Assembly (NCBI GenBank): GCA_007922195.1
Contig: ML681994.1
Span: 46,078,314 to 46,142,313, forward strand
Direction: 5' to 3'
Length of the DNA stretch: 64,000 nt
Source of the DNA: Podocnemis expansa
Taxonomy: Eukaryota > Chordata > Testudines > Podocnemididae
In this document: positions 42,601 to 54,806 of the stretch, piece by piece
How the letters are laid out: each line of letters starts with the position of its first letter
Numbering within the stretch: position 1 is the first letter of the stretch
Position numbers and translations under genes: made by a program
Notes under the pieces: model-generated
Databases searched by the model: none
The model's input: the letters and a program-made list of their open reading frames with translations, nothing else
What the model was told of the DNA's origin: nothing

Positions 42601-44744
42601 CCTATGGTGATGTGCTGAGGTTGATTGGCTGGCTGCTGATTTTGAGCAGTCAGATACCAGGGCAGTTAGAGAGGCACAAAAGATGGTTATTTGAATCAGG
42701 GAGGCTTTGAAGGTATATTTTGACAATGATTCCCAGTTATGTGTCTTTATGTGATGCATTTCTCTAGGCAACATTTATTTGCTGCTTTGAATGACTCCTT
42801 TAGTGTTTGCTTCCTGAGTATTAATTGTATTTACCCAATATTCCTGCCTATAGCCACTATGTTTTAATGTTCGAATTAATTAACATTTGTATGACACAAA
42901 TAAAAACTCATTTTATTTCAAAGACTCAAGCTTAGTAACAGGACAAAACACAAATTTGTTGTCCAAAAGGGGATATGGGAATAAGGAAGTCTCTCAGTTA
43001 CGGCTTGATGTGGAAATGGGGAGCAGTCTCTCAGTTATAGCTGTGCGTAACACTAGGTTAGAGTCATGCAGATCCATGGATATTTGCATCTATGGATACA
43101 GGTGTGGATAACCACAGACCCATTGCTGTGGATTGACCCATGGATGAGGGTTCCATTTTTATCTGCCCAGGGTGTCATCTACTGCTGCAGCTGCTGCTCT
43201 TATCTGTGTCAGCAGCATGTAGAGGAACAAGGAAACACTCCAGCCGGTCATAGCTCAGCTCTGATTGTCGTCTGCCAGCCAATCAGCATCTCAATCACAG
43301 CAGGCTGGGGCTTGGAGAGTCACTGCTCACTGTTAGTCAGCCAGCATGATGGCCTTTGATTGGCTCATTCCCCCTGACTTCCCCGCCCACTTCTTCCTTT
43401 TCTTGTTTACAGTTTGTATGCCATGCTGTCAATCAGAGATTTCACTGGTGACCAAGGAAATCTGATTGACAGCACAGGGTGTGAACCACAACCAAGAGTA
43501 AGAAAAAGTGGGTGTGACTCATGTGGGGAATAAGCCAATCTAGGTTTAGCTTTCATTGTGGTACCAGTCCCAAGACATGAATTTCATGGAGTACTGTGAG
43601 GGAACAGGAACATGTAAGGACTGCAGTGGGGGTGTTCAGGGCATAGAATGGACTTCTTTATTGCAGCAGGGGAAGTTGTGCATGGATGTACTCAGATTGC
43701 AGCACAATATGATACCTGAACATCTCTAACTAGCCTGCCAGTAGTTTTATCATTCACTCCTGTCTGTCTATCATCCACTCCTGCCCCTGTCTCCTTCACG
43801 GGCTATCCATCCTGAATTTTCATTAAGTGTCTCACTCCATAATCTTATTTCACTATCTGAAGTATATATTGACTGTAGCACTTTTGCAAAACATATCTTC
43901 CTTACTCTTCATGGTTTGCTACCTTACCTGATAGAGATGTTCCACCAGTGTGAGGAGTGGGTTCTCAAGAGCATTTCTACAGAACCCAAAGAAACAATGA
44001 ACAGAACCAGTATTGTATGTACACTCACAGTTGTGAATCACAAAAGCTACACACAACTCTTTCTCATTGTCTTCCAGCAAGTACGCAGCTCAGCATGAGT
44101 CCTGAATATGGTGAGTTTGCCAAAGCAGGTTGGAGAAGAGGGAGAGAGAGAATTGGCAAGAAGGGACAAAAGTTGTAGGAGGTTTACAAAGAGGATGACT
44201 ACAAGTGGCTACGGATATAATTCTGAGTATTGGTATCATCTTCCACACGCTAGGATAATCAAATCCAGTGGCTCATCCCTAAAGGTAACCCAGAATGAAA
44301 AGGTGCATCTCCTGCTTACATGTGGCTTCAGACCTGCTCCATATGCTCCTCATTTGTGCTCCACTCTGGTTCCTGAAGAAATAATTGCCACAGTGGCATA
44401 GCAAAGTTTCCTACAGTAGGGAGAGAAACAAGGCAGCTCTGCCAGGGAACCTTCAGCAAAGGATTTCAGAATGCCTACCAGAAAGTTTCCTAGAGATCTC
44501 TATGAATGAGTCCTGGGACATACACTCAAATGTACATGTTGCCAAGTAATAATAAAGATTTATGCAAAGATTAAAATGATCCTTCCCATTTTCATGATCC
44601 AAATACAATAAATATCTGAAAAAATATGTATTAACTTGTTTAACACTATGTTTCTGATCCAAAATCCAATGAAGATTACAAAAAGCTTTCCATTGACTTA
44701 GGTCAGATCTATTCTGCTGGTGCAATTTGACAGCAGTTGATGAG
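42601..44744. other. Unassigned 2.1 kb
   Basis: No gene is recognised. At 43060-43140 a repeated GGATATTTGCATCTATGGAT-type stretch looks like the end of a dispersed repeat, but I cannot name it. Confidence 0.35.
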
Positions 44745-44997
44745 AATTATGAAAACTACACAAAATAGCTTGCATAACTCCCATCGACTTCCTAATTCCT
44801 CTTCAGTGAATCGTCTTCACTGTGCTGCAGCAATGGGAAGTGCCTTCTTATCAACACAGTGCTACACCACTTGGAGGACTGTCTTTATTAAGTCGATTTC
44901 CAGATCGACTTAGCAGGTTTTAACAGACTCCTGAGTTGATGTAGAAAAATTGATCTAACAGTGGTGAATTTGCCACCATCAGTATAGATGTGGCCTT
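44745..44997. mobile_element. MITE family B (44.7 kb copy)
   Basis: The right end, inverted, is AAGGCCACATCTATACTGAT with GGTGGCAAATTCACCACTG, matching the ends at 12523 and 16581. The interior has AGTCGATTTCCAGATCGACTT, an imperfect palindrome seen in related form at 12415-12445 and 16670-16690. Confidence 0.55.
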
Positions 44998-45023
44998 AAA
45001 TGATTATTGGATCAGGCTTTATG

Positions 45024-45960
45024 GCAGGGATAGGCAACTCCTGGCACATGTGTCAACAGTGTCTTGTGAGCCTATTCAGAGTGGCACACAGCACCCTCTG
45101 TGGCACCACAGAAATTGCCACTTCTACTGCCAAAAGCCACGCTGGGTGGCTTCTTTCAGGTGCAGCTGGAGTCCAGGGGGTCCCTGCCATGCCTATGCTC
45201 AGGGCTGTCTTTAGAGGGAGAGTGAAAAGAGCAATCACCCTTGACTCTGGGGTTCTGTGGGCCCTGCTCTGTCTAACATTAGCAGGGCAACATGGGGCCC
45301 ATACAGCTTCCCCCCATGGCCGCGCTGTCCCCTGCCCCCTGCCCCCTGCCTTTGGCATGAAGCCAAAGGGGTGGGTGGGAGCGCAAAACCAGCCTCTGCT
45401 GTGAGCCAGGCCACCCCACCCCCAGGATGGGGAACAGCTGGCCCTCGGGTGGAGCAAGCCAGCCCAGAGGCCAGGCTGCACTCTCTTTCCCCTCCCCTGA
45501 CCCAGCTGTTCGGCCCAGGGGGCAAGGAAGGCCAGCCCAGAGATGGGGCAGAAGAGCAGAGCCCAGGCTCTGAGCCAGCCCACTCCAGCCCCTGGGGCAG
45601 AATGGCTGGCTCAGGGGAGGGGTGGGAGTGGGGGGGTCAGCCTCTGGGCCAGCTGCCCCGCCTCCTCACCAGTGCAGGGGAGGAGAGGCACAGGCACAGC
45701 CCTGCGTATACTCCCACGTTCCATGGAAAGAAGCTGCCCAGAGTGGCTCCTATCCTCAGTGTACCACTGCCAAAAGGCGTTACCCAAAGAGCTTCTTTCT
45801 GCAGTGTGCCTGGGGACCACCAAGAGGAGCTGCTTCTTCCCATGGCATGCCTGGGGACCCCCCATCTTCTGGCACACCACCTGAAGGAGTCATTCTGGAT
45901 GGCTTCTTTCCATGGCATGCCTGGGAAGCACACTCCCTGATACCTCCACTCCAGCCATGG
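45024..45960. mobile_element. hAT-like GC-rich element, right end not found
   Basis: The left end CAGGGATAGGCAACTCCTGG looks like a hAT terminus. The following 900 bp are GC-rich, with near-repeats of TTCCCATGGCATGCCTGG (45837 and 45908). Long frames on both strands (up to 227 codons) follow from composition. I could not find the opposite terminus. Confidence 0.4.
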
Positions 45961-47207
45961 CCACTGCCAAATTTCAGGCAGCCACCAACTTTTTTAAGCA
46001 GAGGCTGCCACCGGCACCAGCTGAGGGTTGAGGAGGAAGGGCTGGCATGGGGATCCTGCCCTACAGGAATTAATATGTTACCTAATCTTGAGATAAGGCG
46101 AGGAGGCTCAACTTTTTTATATGCAATGTAATATCTTTACCCTAATATGGGTTGTTCAGTTTGAGTGCAGCATCTGAAATTCATATTCACATCTCTCTTT
46201 ATTTTCATTTGTTTCAAGTTCATTCCAAGCTTTGGGTGGCAAGAGGGCTGGTAACTCTCAGTTTCATCATCAGGTAATAAGCGCTCACTTTTTTTTTCAA
46301 GATGAAAAATATGTGCCAGACATTTATCTTGGCCTTTTCACATGCTTGCACTTGTACTCGCTAGCTATTCCACTGCTAGAACCATATCACCTGCAGGAAT
46401 ACTTAGGCTGAAAAAGATCTTGTCATGGTTCCAATTTTTTTAATGTATGTCAGTAGAGAAGTAAACTATGTACTAACTGTGTGACAAGGAGTTTTTCACT
46501 ATAAGCTTTCATGATATTCAGTCTCTGAAAAGAACTTGTAGGCATCTTCCTGCCACCTGTTTTCTGACTGTTCTGAACTTTATATTTGTTGTTGTCTGAG
46601 TGCACCACCTAAATTAAGATATTTCCCCCTTCCAGGTTTGTAATACTTGCTCAGTTTTGGAAACTGCAGTTATTCTGCACCTGGCATGTTACATAATCTG
46701 TTGAGATGAAAGAGAAAACATGGTCACTAAGTTCTTAACATAACCATTTGATCTCCCAGCTTCTTGCCAACAAGTCTCTCTCTAGTTTCCTTTTACAGGG
46801 TGATTTTGAAGTTACTTTTGAGAAGCTTATGTTTTATCTCATATTGAGCAAAAAGTAACTCCACACTCTGTATAGCAGCAAACTTGGTATTTTTCCATCA
46901 CAAACACAGTGACATGGGTATAACAGACTATTCACAATACAGATGTCAGTGACGGTGAGTAGATATACACAAAAAAATTGCCACTTTATTAATATAAGAA
47001 ATGTTGACAACACAAACCTTCGGTGAGCCCGACTGGCTACTGGTCCCGCACAGTAAGTGAAAACAGAAGAATGTGGACTGTTCTGGTTTTGTTTTTTAAA
47101 TGAAGATTAACACCTTTTTTGAACTCAGCTGTCATTCTTGTCAATCTCAGGGCTCCAGCAATGACAGCTAACAGCTGAAATAGGGAAAGCAGTGTCTTTA
47201 CTGACAC
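45961..47207. other. Unassigned sequence
   Basis: AT-rich, with no recognisable gene or repeat. Confidence 0.4.
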
Positions 47208-47275
47208 TAGGAGTCCTGTGGCACTTAAAGACTAACAAATCTGAACGAGACTAACACGGCTACCCCTTTGGAACT
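47208..47275. repeat. Penelope-tail repeat, inverted junction
   Basis: A minus part (GGAGTCCTGTGGCACTTAAA) joins a plus part (GACTAACACGGCTACCCCTT) with most of the body missing. Confidence 0.65.
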
Positions 47276-47455
47276 TTACTGAGACTGTGTCACACTATTT
47301 ATGCTGACATAAGCTTTACACCTCCCACTGAGGTGAGTTTATTATGTCAGCATAGCAGGGGAATTACATCAGTGGGAGGTGCATTTGAATGGGTACACTG
47401 CCTCTATTTTGTCAACAAAGTTGACTTTTATTGACAAAACTCTCCAGTATAGACC
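47276..47455. mobile_element. Possible MITE
   Basis: Internal inverted segments (TGCTGACATAAGC with TTATGTCAGCATAG; ACCTCCCACTGA with CAGTGGGAGGT) and a right part AGTTGACTTTTATTGAC suggest a small palindromic DNA element. The termini are not clear. Confidence 0.4.
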
Positions 47456-50040
47456 AGCCCTGAATTGTAGCTTGGTCTTGATGTTTGTGAGTTAGTGGGG
47501 TGGAGAAGAGACAGTGGACATGCTGGATTATTATTATTTTTTTAAAGAGATGGGAAAGTATCAAAGCTCCTTCAAAATTACTTTTAGTTTGAATAGAAAA
47601 TAGAAAAAAAAATTCAACCATCACAGCCATTGTAGGCAGTTGATTCTATATGTACAAAGAACATGAATACCTCATCCCTTTATTATATCAAGGAGGGTCT
47701 CATTTTTCAGGGAACTACTCATTAGCATTCAGTCTTTTATGTCTTTCTGGTCACTCTATAGCTTATAGGTTTAGGCTTCTACTAGGGATGGGTGAATTGG
47801 TTTAGCAGATGTTTACATCTTTTTAAAGATTTTGACAAGGACTCACCTCACACTTTGAAATCTCACTCCTCCATTGTGAACCTCAACAGGCTGGCCACCC
47901 ACCTTTCCAAGTTCACACGTGTTCTGTTAGACCTATGAAAGCACTGCATATTTCATGGCTTTTAACCTTGCACCAATCATGTTTTGCTAACTTGTTTTCA
48001 AGCTGTTTGTTTAAAAAACATTATTCTGCATTGGAAAGTTAAATGGGTTAGGAAATGTGGATAATGCAATGAACTAGTGTGCTGGCTCTCGTCAAGAAGC
48101 CTGGATCGCAAGTGAAAAAAACTTGGATAGCCTCTCTGCTGTCCTTGTACCATGATGCCTACAAAATATTCAACAGTGGTTACATAGTTGGTGTGCTGTG
48201 ATCACCACCTATCATTTTGATCCTGACTGCCTTACTGTTAACTTTAATTTTTATTTTCTCATCTATTTATTGTCCTCACCTGCTGTCTCATTTATAGGGA
48301 AATTGTAATTCCTGGGCTTTTTTCCCCCCCTTGTCTGGTACAATGTAGGCTAAGTCCTGGACTGGGCACCTGCTGGCACTACTGTAATGCTGATAACAAA
48401 GGGTAATAATCTGTAAGAATGGCCCTCATGTTCCTCTTTCTACAAACCCATCACACAATATGATAGTCTCTGCATGGAAGAACCTCAAGAGCAGATTAGG
48501 ACTGAGGTAGAGCTGTGTGGAGAGCCTTGCTCAAATTGGGCTGGTTTGTAGCCCAATGATCTCATTCAGGCAAGAGGTGGTACATGCAACATATTGGGAC
48601 TGTAAAAGCTGTAATCTGATTCTTCCCCCTCAGCCGTGGCTCCAGAACATCCACTGATGCATAGAGAGGGTAGAACCCAGTCTCCATGCATTCCCTGACC
48701 ACTGTATGGGTTAAGACGCAGCACTCCAATTGCAGTTTCTCTTCCTCCCTGGGTAGGCTTCATCAACGTGAAGAAGGGTGATCCATAATACTTGGCTACA
48801 GTCTATGCTTCTGCTCACTCATTCTCATGAGCCTTAACATTCATTCAGATTCTGTTTTCATTTGAGTGGCTACTTAGGTGCCAATCAGAACTTCCAGTTA
48901 TCAGTATTGGGACTAAATTCTGAAAGGGAAAGAGCATCTGTACCTTCCATTAACATGAAAGATAGTCTCAGAGACTCAGCACTTCACAGAATGCCCTTCC
49001 ATTGAAATTCAACCCTTCTCAGTAGGTAATTAATGCCTTGTGGGATAAGGCCCTGTTTGCAGAGCCTATCAGGGTAAGGGACTGGCAAATGTTTAACATA
49101 AAGGGACAATTTTTCAAGCACATTATTCAATGTATTTATTCACATTGATAAAATGTGCCCATACAAATCTCTAGGCTCATATTAATTTAACGTTAAAAGA
49201 CACTTATAAAGCCTTTAGAAGGTTAAATGTGAATCTAGCAAAGAGGCATGGCCTTCCTCTGAGACAGACAGTAGGGGACTACCACTCAACCCCAGGAGGG
49301 TGGAGCCAGACAAGCCTCACTTGCCATTGCCAGAAGCAGATGAGTACAGCCCAGACGGGAACCAGAAGGATAAAAAGTGGGACATACAGCTCAGTCAGGG
49401 GATAGCTGCTGAATGGAAAGAACAGCATCAACCTTCTGCTGCATAGAGGCACTGGTGAGGAGCCTAGATAGTCTGAGGACTCACCTGACCCATGGGAGGA
49501 TCAACAAGGGCTCTGAGGGACTACTGCTGGCGGAGTATCCCAAGAAAGTGGATGATGACCCTTGGCTGCAGGTACACAGGTACGGGATGGAGGAAGTAGC
49601 CTTTCTGACTGGGCTGCACTAGAGACTTTATCAGTCCATTTTGTCTGGAGCCCCACAGATGCAGTAACTGAATACTCTGCCACTGACAGGACCCTGGGCT
49701 TGGATGCAGTGGAGTCAGGTGGACTGGTATCCCCTTCCCCTCTACGGTGGTTGCCACATCCTAGCCTATAAAGCCATGGAGGCCTATAGACTATTTGCCT
49801 GCCTGACCCTGCTTGAAGGGCCAAAGCAACAGACTGCTTGTTTGCCCTGTCTTGCCTTGTCTGATGGCCAAAGACTATAAACTGCTATTTGCCCCACCCA
49901 AGGGCCTGGGCTAGAGACTGCTTGCTCATGCTGACAAGCTAGAGACTGCTTGCTCACCCTGCCCTGCTTGAGGGTTTAGGACAACTGACAAAGAGCTAAT
50001 CCCATATATAAAGTTTGCCCACACAGGTGTGATAGCAAAG
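47456..50040. other. Unassigned 2.6 kb with imperfect repeats near its end
   Basis: No gene is supported. At 49780-49985 the phrase AGAGACTGCTTGCTCA and variants (CTGCTTGTTTGCCCTG, CTGCTATTTGCCCCA) recur at spacings of about 40-60 bp. This may be part of an LTR or a degraded tandem repeat. Confidence 0.4.
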
Positions 50041-51142
50041 GAGTGTGGTCTCCCTCCAAGACTAATAACAAGAATTTTTCCCATAACTTGGGGACACATC
50101 AGTTGGAAATGATTGAAAAGGAGAAGGAGCTGGGCATACTAGTTGATCACAGAATGATCATTAGCTTTCAATGTGATGTGGCTGTAAAAAAAACTAATGC
50201 AGTACTAGGATTCATCAAAAGAGGTATTTCCAGTAGAGATAGGGAGGTGTTAATACCATCATACAAGGTGCTGGTGAGATCTCATCAGGAATATTGTGTA
50301 CAATTGTGCTCCCCCATTTTAAAGAAAGATTAATTCAAATTGGAACGAGTGCAGAGAAGGATGATAAGGACGATCCGCAGAATGGAGAACTTGCATTATG
50401 AGAGGCAACTTAAAGAGCTTGGCTTGCTTAGCCTAACCAAAAGAAGGCTGAAGGGAGATACAACTGCTCTCTATAAATACAGCAGAGGGATAAATACCAA
50501 GGAGAGAGAGGAATTATTTGAATACAGCACCAATGTGGACCCAAGAACAAATGAATACAAACTGTCCATCAAGAAATTAGATGCAGGTTTCTAACCATCA
50601 CAGTAAAGTTCTAGAATAGCCTTCCAAGGGGAGCTGTGAATGGGAAAAACCTTAGCTGGCTTCAAAACTGAGCTTGATGAATTTATAGAGGGGATGCTAT
50701 GATGGGACAGCCTAGACTGGCAGTTGAGTGATTTTTGACTACTTGTGGCAAAGACACTAGGAGGTTTTTGCCTTCCTCTGTAGTATGTGGATTATCTGCA
50801 GAGCCATAATGTGGCGTTTTACCGCCTTGGGTGCATTCTGATTGGAATGTGCCCCTTCCCATTAGTGGTGCTCAGAACCACAGCCGCAAAGCCACCCCTT
50901 TAATAGCGTGGCTCTATTGAGCTGCTTTGGGCTGCCCAGGGTTGTGCCCCGTCGGCCCCGCTGTAGTTATGGCCCTGATTATCTGTACTTTAAAGTCTTA
51001 AAATCATGATTTGAGGACTTTAATAACTCAGTCATAGGTTAGAGGTTTATTACAGGAGAAGGTGGGTGAGGTTTTGTGGCCTGCATTGTGCAGAGTATCA
51101 ACCTAGATGATCATATTGGTCCCGTCTGACCTTAGAAGCTAT
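50041..51142 (+). pseudogene. CR1-clade LINE 3' part with hAT MITE inside
   Basis: The C-terminal ORF2 of a CR1 subfamily different from the 31-41 kb copies. Frame 50043-50333 reads KELGILVDHRMIISFQCDVA, NAVLGFIKRGISSRDREVL and LVRSHQEYCVQL. Frame 50340-50594 reads MERVQRRMIRTIRRMENLHY and LKELGLLSLTKRRLKGDTT. The 3' end lies at 51055-51142 (GGTTTTGTGGCCTGCATTGT, AGATGATCATATTGGTCCCG), the tail shared with turtle CR1 and the SINEs that use it. Indels separate the frames near 50333. Confidence 0.8.
50799..50977. mobile_element. hAT-type MITE, perfect 8-bp duplication
   Basis: This 179-bp element begins CAGAGCCATAATG and, inverted, CAGGGCCATAACTAC. It is flanked by identical ATTATCTG on both sides (50791-50798 and 50978-50985). 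It resembles the element at 59840-60173 at its termini. Confidence 0.9.
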
Positions 51143-51512
51143 GGCTATATCTGTATCTATTTTTTTAGTTTGGACTTGCTAGTCCAAACTAAAAAAGTCC
51201 AAGGTTAGTCCGAACTAGCCTTGGGTTAGTTTGGACAAACCACAGCTTTTTAGTTCGAACTAGCCATGCGTCCTAGTTAATACTAACTTTTTAGTTCAAA
51301 CTAGAATGTGCAGCTAGTTTGAACTAATGGCTTAGTTCAAACTTTATAAGTTCAAATTAGCCATTAGTCCTTGTCTACATCATGCCTAGTTTGAACTAAA
51401 GTTTAAACTAAGTGTTTAGTTCAAACTAGCTAAAGGCTAGTGTAGACATGGGCTAAATTAGTCTGGACTAAGCTTGCTTAGTCTGGGTTAGTTGGCTAGT
51501 ATAGACATAACA
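51143..51512. mobile_element. Harbinger-like MITE at the end of CR1
   Basis: The ends are GGCTATATCTGTATCTA and, inverted, GTTATGTCTATACTAG. The interior is built of TTAGTTTGGACTTGCTAG and TAGTTCAAACTAG palindromes. A related interior is found at 59575-60214. Confidence 0.65.
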
Positions 51513-51539
51513 TATGAGCCTTGCTTGTAGATGGACATG

Positions 51540-51575
51540 TTTCAAGATGGAGATTCTCTGGCAAAAAGCTTTTAA
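51540..51575 (-). repeat. Fragment of the copy A repeat family
   Basis: CAAGATGGAGATTCTCTGG followed by CAAAAAGC is the reverse complement of 19638-19667 in repeat copy A. Confidence 0.6.
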
Positions 51576-51801
51576 AACTTCCATGTCTGTGTACTTGTTT
51601 CCCAATCTCCATAGACCCCTCTTTCCTGGACTGAGGTCATTCACTTAGTTCAGAGAGGGCTGGTGATCATCATCTCCCTGGGCAATGTGCTATAGACATT
51701 TATCTAACCCATTGTCATCCTTATTCTCTCTGGACGTGTGCTTGGAGAGAGTTGTGCTTGTCTGCCTCTCCTGTGAGCCATGTGAAATACATGGGAACAT
51801 A

Positions 51802-51992
51802 AACTAGGAATACTGTGGCACTTTTAAAGACTTACAAATTTATTTATCACATGAGGTTTCATGGTAGAAAATCCCACTTTGTTAGACACTTTGGAGATTT
51901 GTGATAGATAAATTCATTAGTCTTTAACAGTGTCACAGGACTTCTTGTTTGTTTTGCTGAACTAGAGTAACACAGCTACCCCTTTGGAACTT
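51802..51992. repeat. Penelope-tail repeat, head-to-head inverted pair
   Basis: A minus copy (TACTGTGGCACTTTTAAAGA ... AATCCCACTTTGTTAGAC) runs into a plus copy (TTTGGAGATTTGTGATAG ... GTGTCACAGGACTTCTTG, then TGCTGAACTAGAGTAACACA). This is the most complete example of the inverted pair in the window. Confidence 0.75.
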
Positions 51993-52177
51993 GTCAACAT
52001 GGTAACCTGTTTCATATCTCTACATATACATGATGGAAATAAGACATAACAATAATGCAGAGCACGTTATGAACATTCAAAAAAGGAACATTGCACAGCA
52101 TCTTTTGCACTGAACCACACAATTACATTGCAAAAGCGAACAAAAGAATTACACAGATCATACCCCAGGTTGCATCA

Positions 52178-52262
52178 GAGAATCATAGTGTTGGAAGGAA
52201 CCTCATGAGGTCATCTAGTTCAACCTCCTGCTAAAAGTAGAACCGCTCCCACTAAATCATAG
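52178..52262 (-). mobile_element. Ultra-short CR1 3' end
   Basis: AGAATCATAGTGTTGGAAGG, AGGTCATCTAGTTCAACCTC and CCGCTCCCACTAAATCATAG are the reverse complement of the 40977-41064 segment, with the same starting point in the CR1. Confidence 0.75.
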
Positions 52263-52860
52263 ATGGACATCCATGGAGAGTTAATTCAAAGCATAGACAC
52301 TTTGGAACTCTCCTTGACTCCCTATTGTATTTTGAAGTATATGCAGTTCTGAGACTGCCATTCTCAGTCATCTCAACAGAATACACGAGAAAAGAGTGAT
52401 CCTTAGATAGACTTGACCTAGAGTCTTGTCTTAACAGGCAGTTTTATTTTATAATTATCGCATAGGTACAATGCAGCTCTGTTTCCAAACATCCAGGATG
52501 ACATCCAGTGATCTGTAAATCTATGCAGAATGTTTGGATTTCACATTTTTACAACACAATATTCTTCCAGAAGTAATGTCACCAATTTTGTTGACTATCA
52601 TAAATTTACTATCCACTGTCACTTGCTGTAAAGGCTGAGCAACAATGTCATTAAAAAATAGACCATTTTTTACTTTTTAGTAGAGTAGTGGGCAAAGTGG
52701 CTTAGATAACTAAGGTGCTCATTAATGCAGCAATGAAGGCGAATACCACAGAGAAAAATTGCAAAAAATGGCTGAGAGGGGGGAGAGTTTAATTTTGCAA
52801 GACTTGGAATGCTTCATTCTTGACTGAGAAGGAAGTGGCCGGCCCCTCTTTGCACTTCCT
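52263..52860. other. Unassigned sequence
   Basis: Nothing recognisable. Confidence 0.4.
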
Positions 52861-53165
52861 TTTATTAAATTTCTTCCTATTCCTAATACTCCAGTTTACA
52901 AGGTCATCCAGATCTTCTTCTTTATTAGTACATTCCCACTTTTTGTGCCAAGGGTAGTAATAAAAAGATTAAATAAGATTGGACCCAAGACCAATCCCTG
53001 AGGAACTCCACTAGTAACCTCCATCCAGCCTGACAGTTCACCTTTCAGCATGACCCGCTGTAGTCTCCCCTTTACCCAGTTCCTTATCCACCTTTCTATT
53101 TTCATATTAATCCCCCTATTTTCTAATTTAACTAATAATTCCCCATGTGGAACTGTGTCAAATGT
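52861..53165 (-). pseudogene. CR1-clade reverse transcriptase fragment
   Basis: On the minus strand the frame 53105-52896 reads IERWIRNWVKGRLQRVML, WMEVTSGVPQGLVLGPILFN, the fifth motif of a CR1-type polymerase. The flanks (53105-53165 and 52861-52896) fit the same reading with shifts. The catalytic box would follow to the left but is not readable. Confidence 0.7.
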
Positions 53166-53199
53166 CTAGGGAAAGGCAGAGACTGACTATAAAACCATC

Positions 53200-54191
53200 T
53201 GTGACCCAGGCCTCCTGGGATAACTTCCTGAATATGCAATAATCAGGACAGGCTGCAAAACGAAAGCCAAACTCCCCAAACACTGACAGATGGTACTAAA
53301 ATAGTCTCCCAATCAGTCACAGAACATGCTTCTTATTCCCCATTCCGGTTATCACGAAGCATAACAAAATAGAAACAGCCCCCTTTACTGCACATCAGCT
53401 CCTCCAGTCCCAGTAGCCACTGGGCCTCTTAAAGAAATACGTTCTCCTGACCCCAAAGGGCCAGCCACATTACCCAGAACAATACAGGCTTGGATTTTAC
53501 ATACAATACCACACTGCCAGACAATCCTTTAGTAACTAAAACTAAAGATTTAATATAAAAAGAAAAGAAACATATTATGAGAGATGTTAAAGGGTCAAAG
53601 TGAATCACATACATACAAATGATTTAGAGTCCATATAAAGCAAGTCCTTGGAAGAATTTGGAGTTTGCAGGTTTATTCCTCTGGTAACACCTAGCACTTG
53701 GGTGGGTCCCTGTCCTTTGTCCAGTCACAGAGGAATAGTTCCAGAAATAGGTGCGAGTTGCAGACTGAAGACAAAACGGAGATGGGCCTACTGCCTATTA
53801 TCACCTCTGGCCTTCCCCATGCTGTGTGGAGTTTTTTGCAAATCAAAATGGAGTTGGGTCACATGGGCAAGTCCTAGTGGCTCAACAGATTTCTCCTAGA
53901 GCTCACTGTACCTGGGAGGTTCCCTAATGCACCATTAAGGAAACAATGGTTTGTAGACATCCAGTCTGGGAGTCCCCTTGAATCCAATAACTTTAAACAC
54001 AAATAGAACAAACCTGTTACTAACTTCTAGTACATAAATGACACCTACGTATAAACATAGAATCACTCCTTGCAGATTACAACCTTTCTGTTGGTACCAA
54101 ACATGTTATATCACATATGGATTATTGCAAATATGAAATATTAATATGAAAGATATTCATAAACAATCCCCTAAACCCAGACAGGGTCATA
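53200..54191. mobile_element. Solo LTR with 5-bp target duplication
   Basis: This 992-bp unit starts TGTGACCC and ends GGGTCATA. It is flanked by identical CCATC (53195-53199 and 54192-54196), a 5-bp duplication expected for retroviral or Gypsy-type integrases. It has no coding content. The same unit, disrupted, is at 17757-19250. The joined flanks read as copy B of the long repeat, confirming the insertion. The near-symmetric ends make the transcriptional orientation uncertain. Confidence 0.8.
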
Positions 54192-54345
54192 CCATCATTA
54201 GCCAAACATCATGAGTAAGTCTTGGCAGTGAACTTTAGGTTACAATGTGTCTTATATGTTAATTTGCTAGTGAGTAACTATTGACTGCTTTATTAAACAA
54301 GTGTGCACTGATTTGCTATATACTCACTTAAAATCATGTTCTATC

Positions 54346-54806
54346 CAGTGCCTTTCAACTGGTATGCTAGGACAACTGTCCAAGTGTGCAGTGAAATTTT
54401 GTACAAAGGTAATGAAAAGCAATGTAAAAAAACCCATTGGTTCATCTTAAACAATATTCAATCCAACCAAAATTACAAATCACAGAACTTGTGAATATTA
54501 GTAATCAAATTATAAGTGAGGCATCTGTCTTTTGATTTTAAAATGTGAACATTCCAAATGCTGGTGGCCAAAGGGCAAAATTGAGATGACGTGTATTTTT
54601 TTCCAATGGATTTGAAACATTAATTTTGATCCTTCTTTAGCTTGTATGCACGATGTTGCAAACCTCTGTAGTAAGTCTGTAACAATAGCAAATGTAAGTA
54701 AATGTGACATTTATGAGCAATCAATTCAGGTGAAAAAAGTGGGTGTGCCATGAAATTGTTTGTCTCATGAAAGTGTGCCATGTTACTGAAAAGCTTGGAA
54801 ACCACT
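54346..54806. mobile_element. hAT-like element in repeat copy B
   Basis: The left end is CAGTGCCTTTCAACTGG and the right end, inverted, GAGTGGTTTCCAAGC. Flanks GTTCTATC and TTCTAATC are similar to each other and to the uninterrupted copy A (TGTTCTAATCAATG near 19884). Confidence 0.6.

Noticed and set aside
45053..46131. Frames up to 227 codons on both strands
   Set aside because: GC-rich composition without stops, no signal, domain or splice context; the region begins with a hAT-like end.
49255..50000. A complete LTR with TATA-like box
   Set aside because: A TATATAAAG motif and repeats are present, but I found neither matching ends nor a target duplication.
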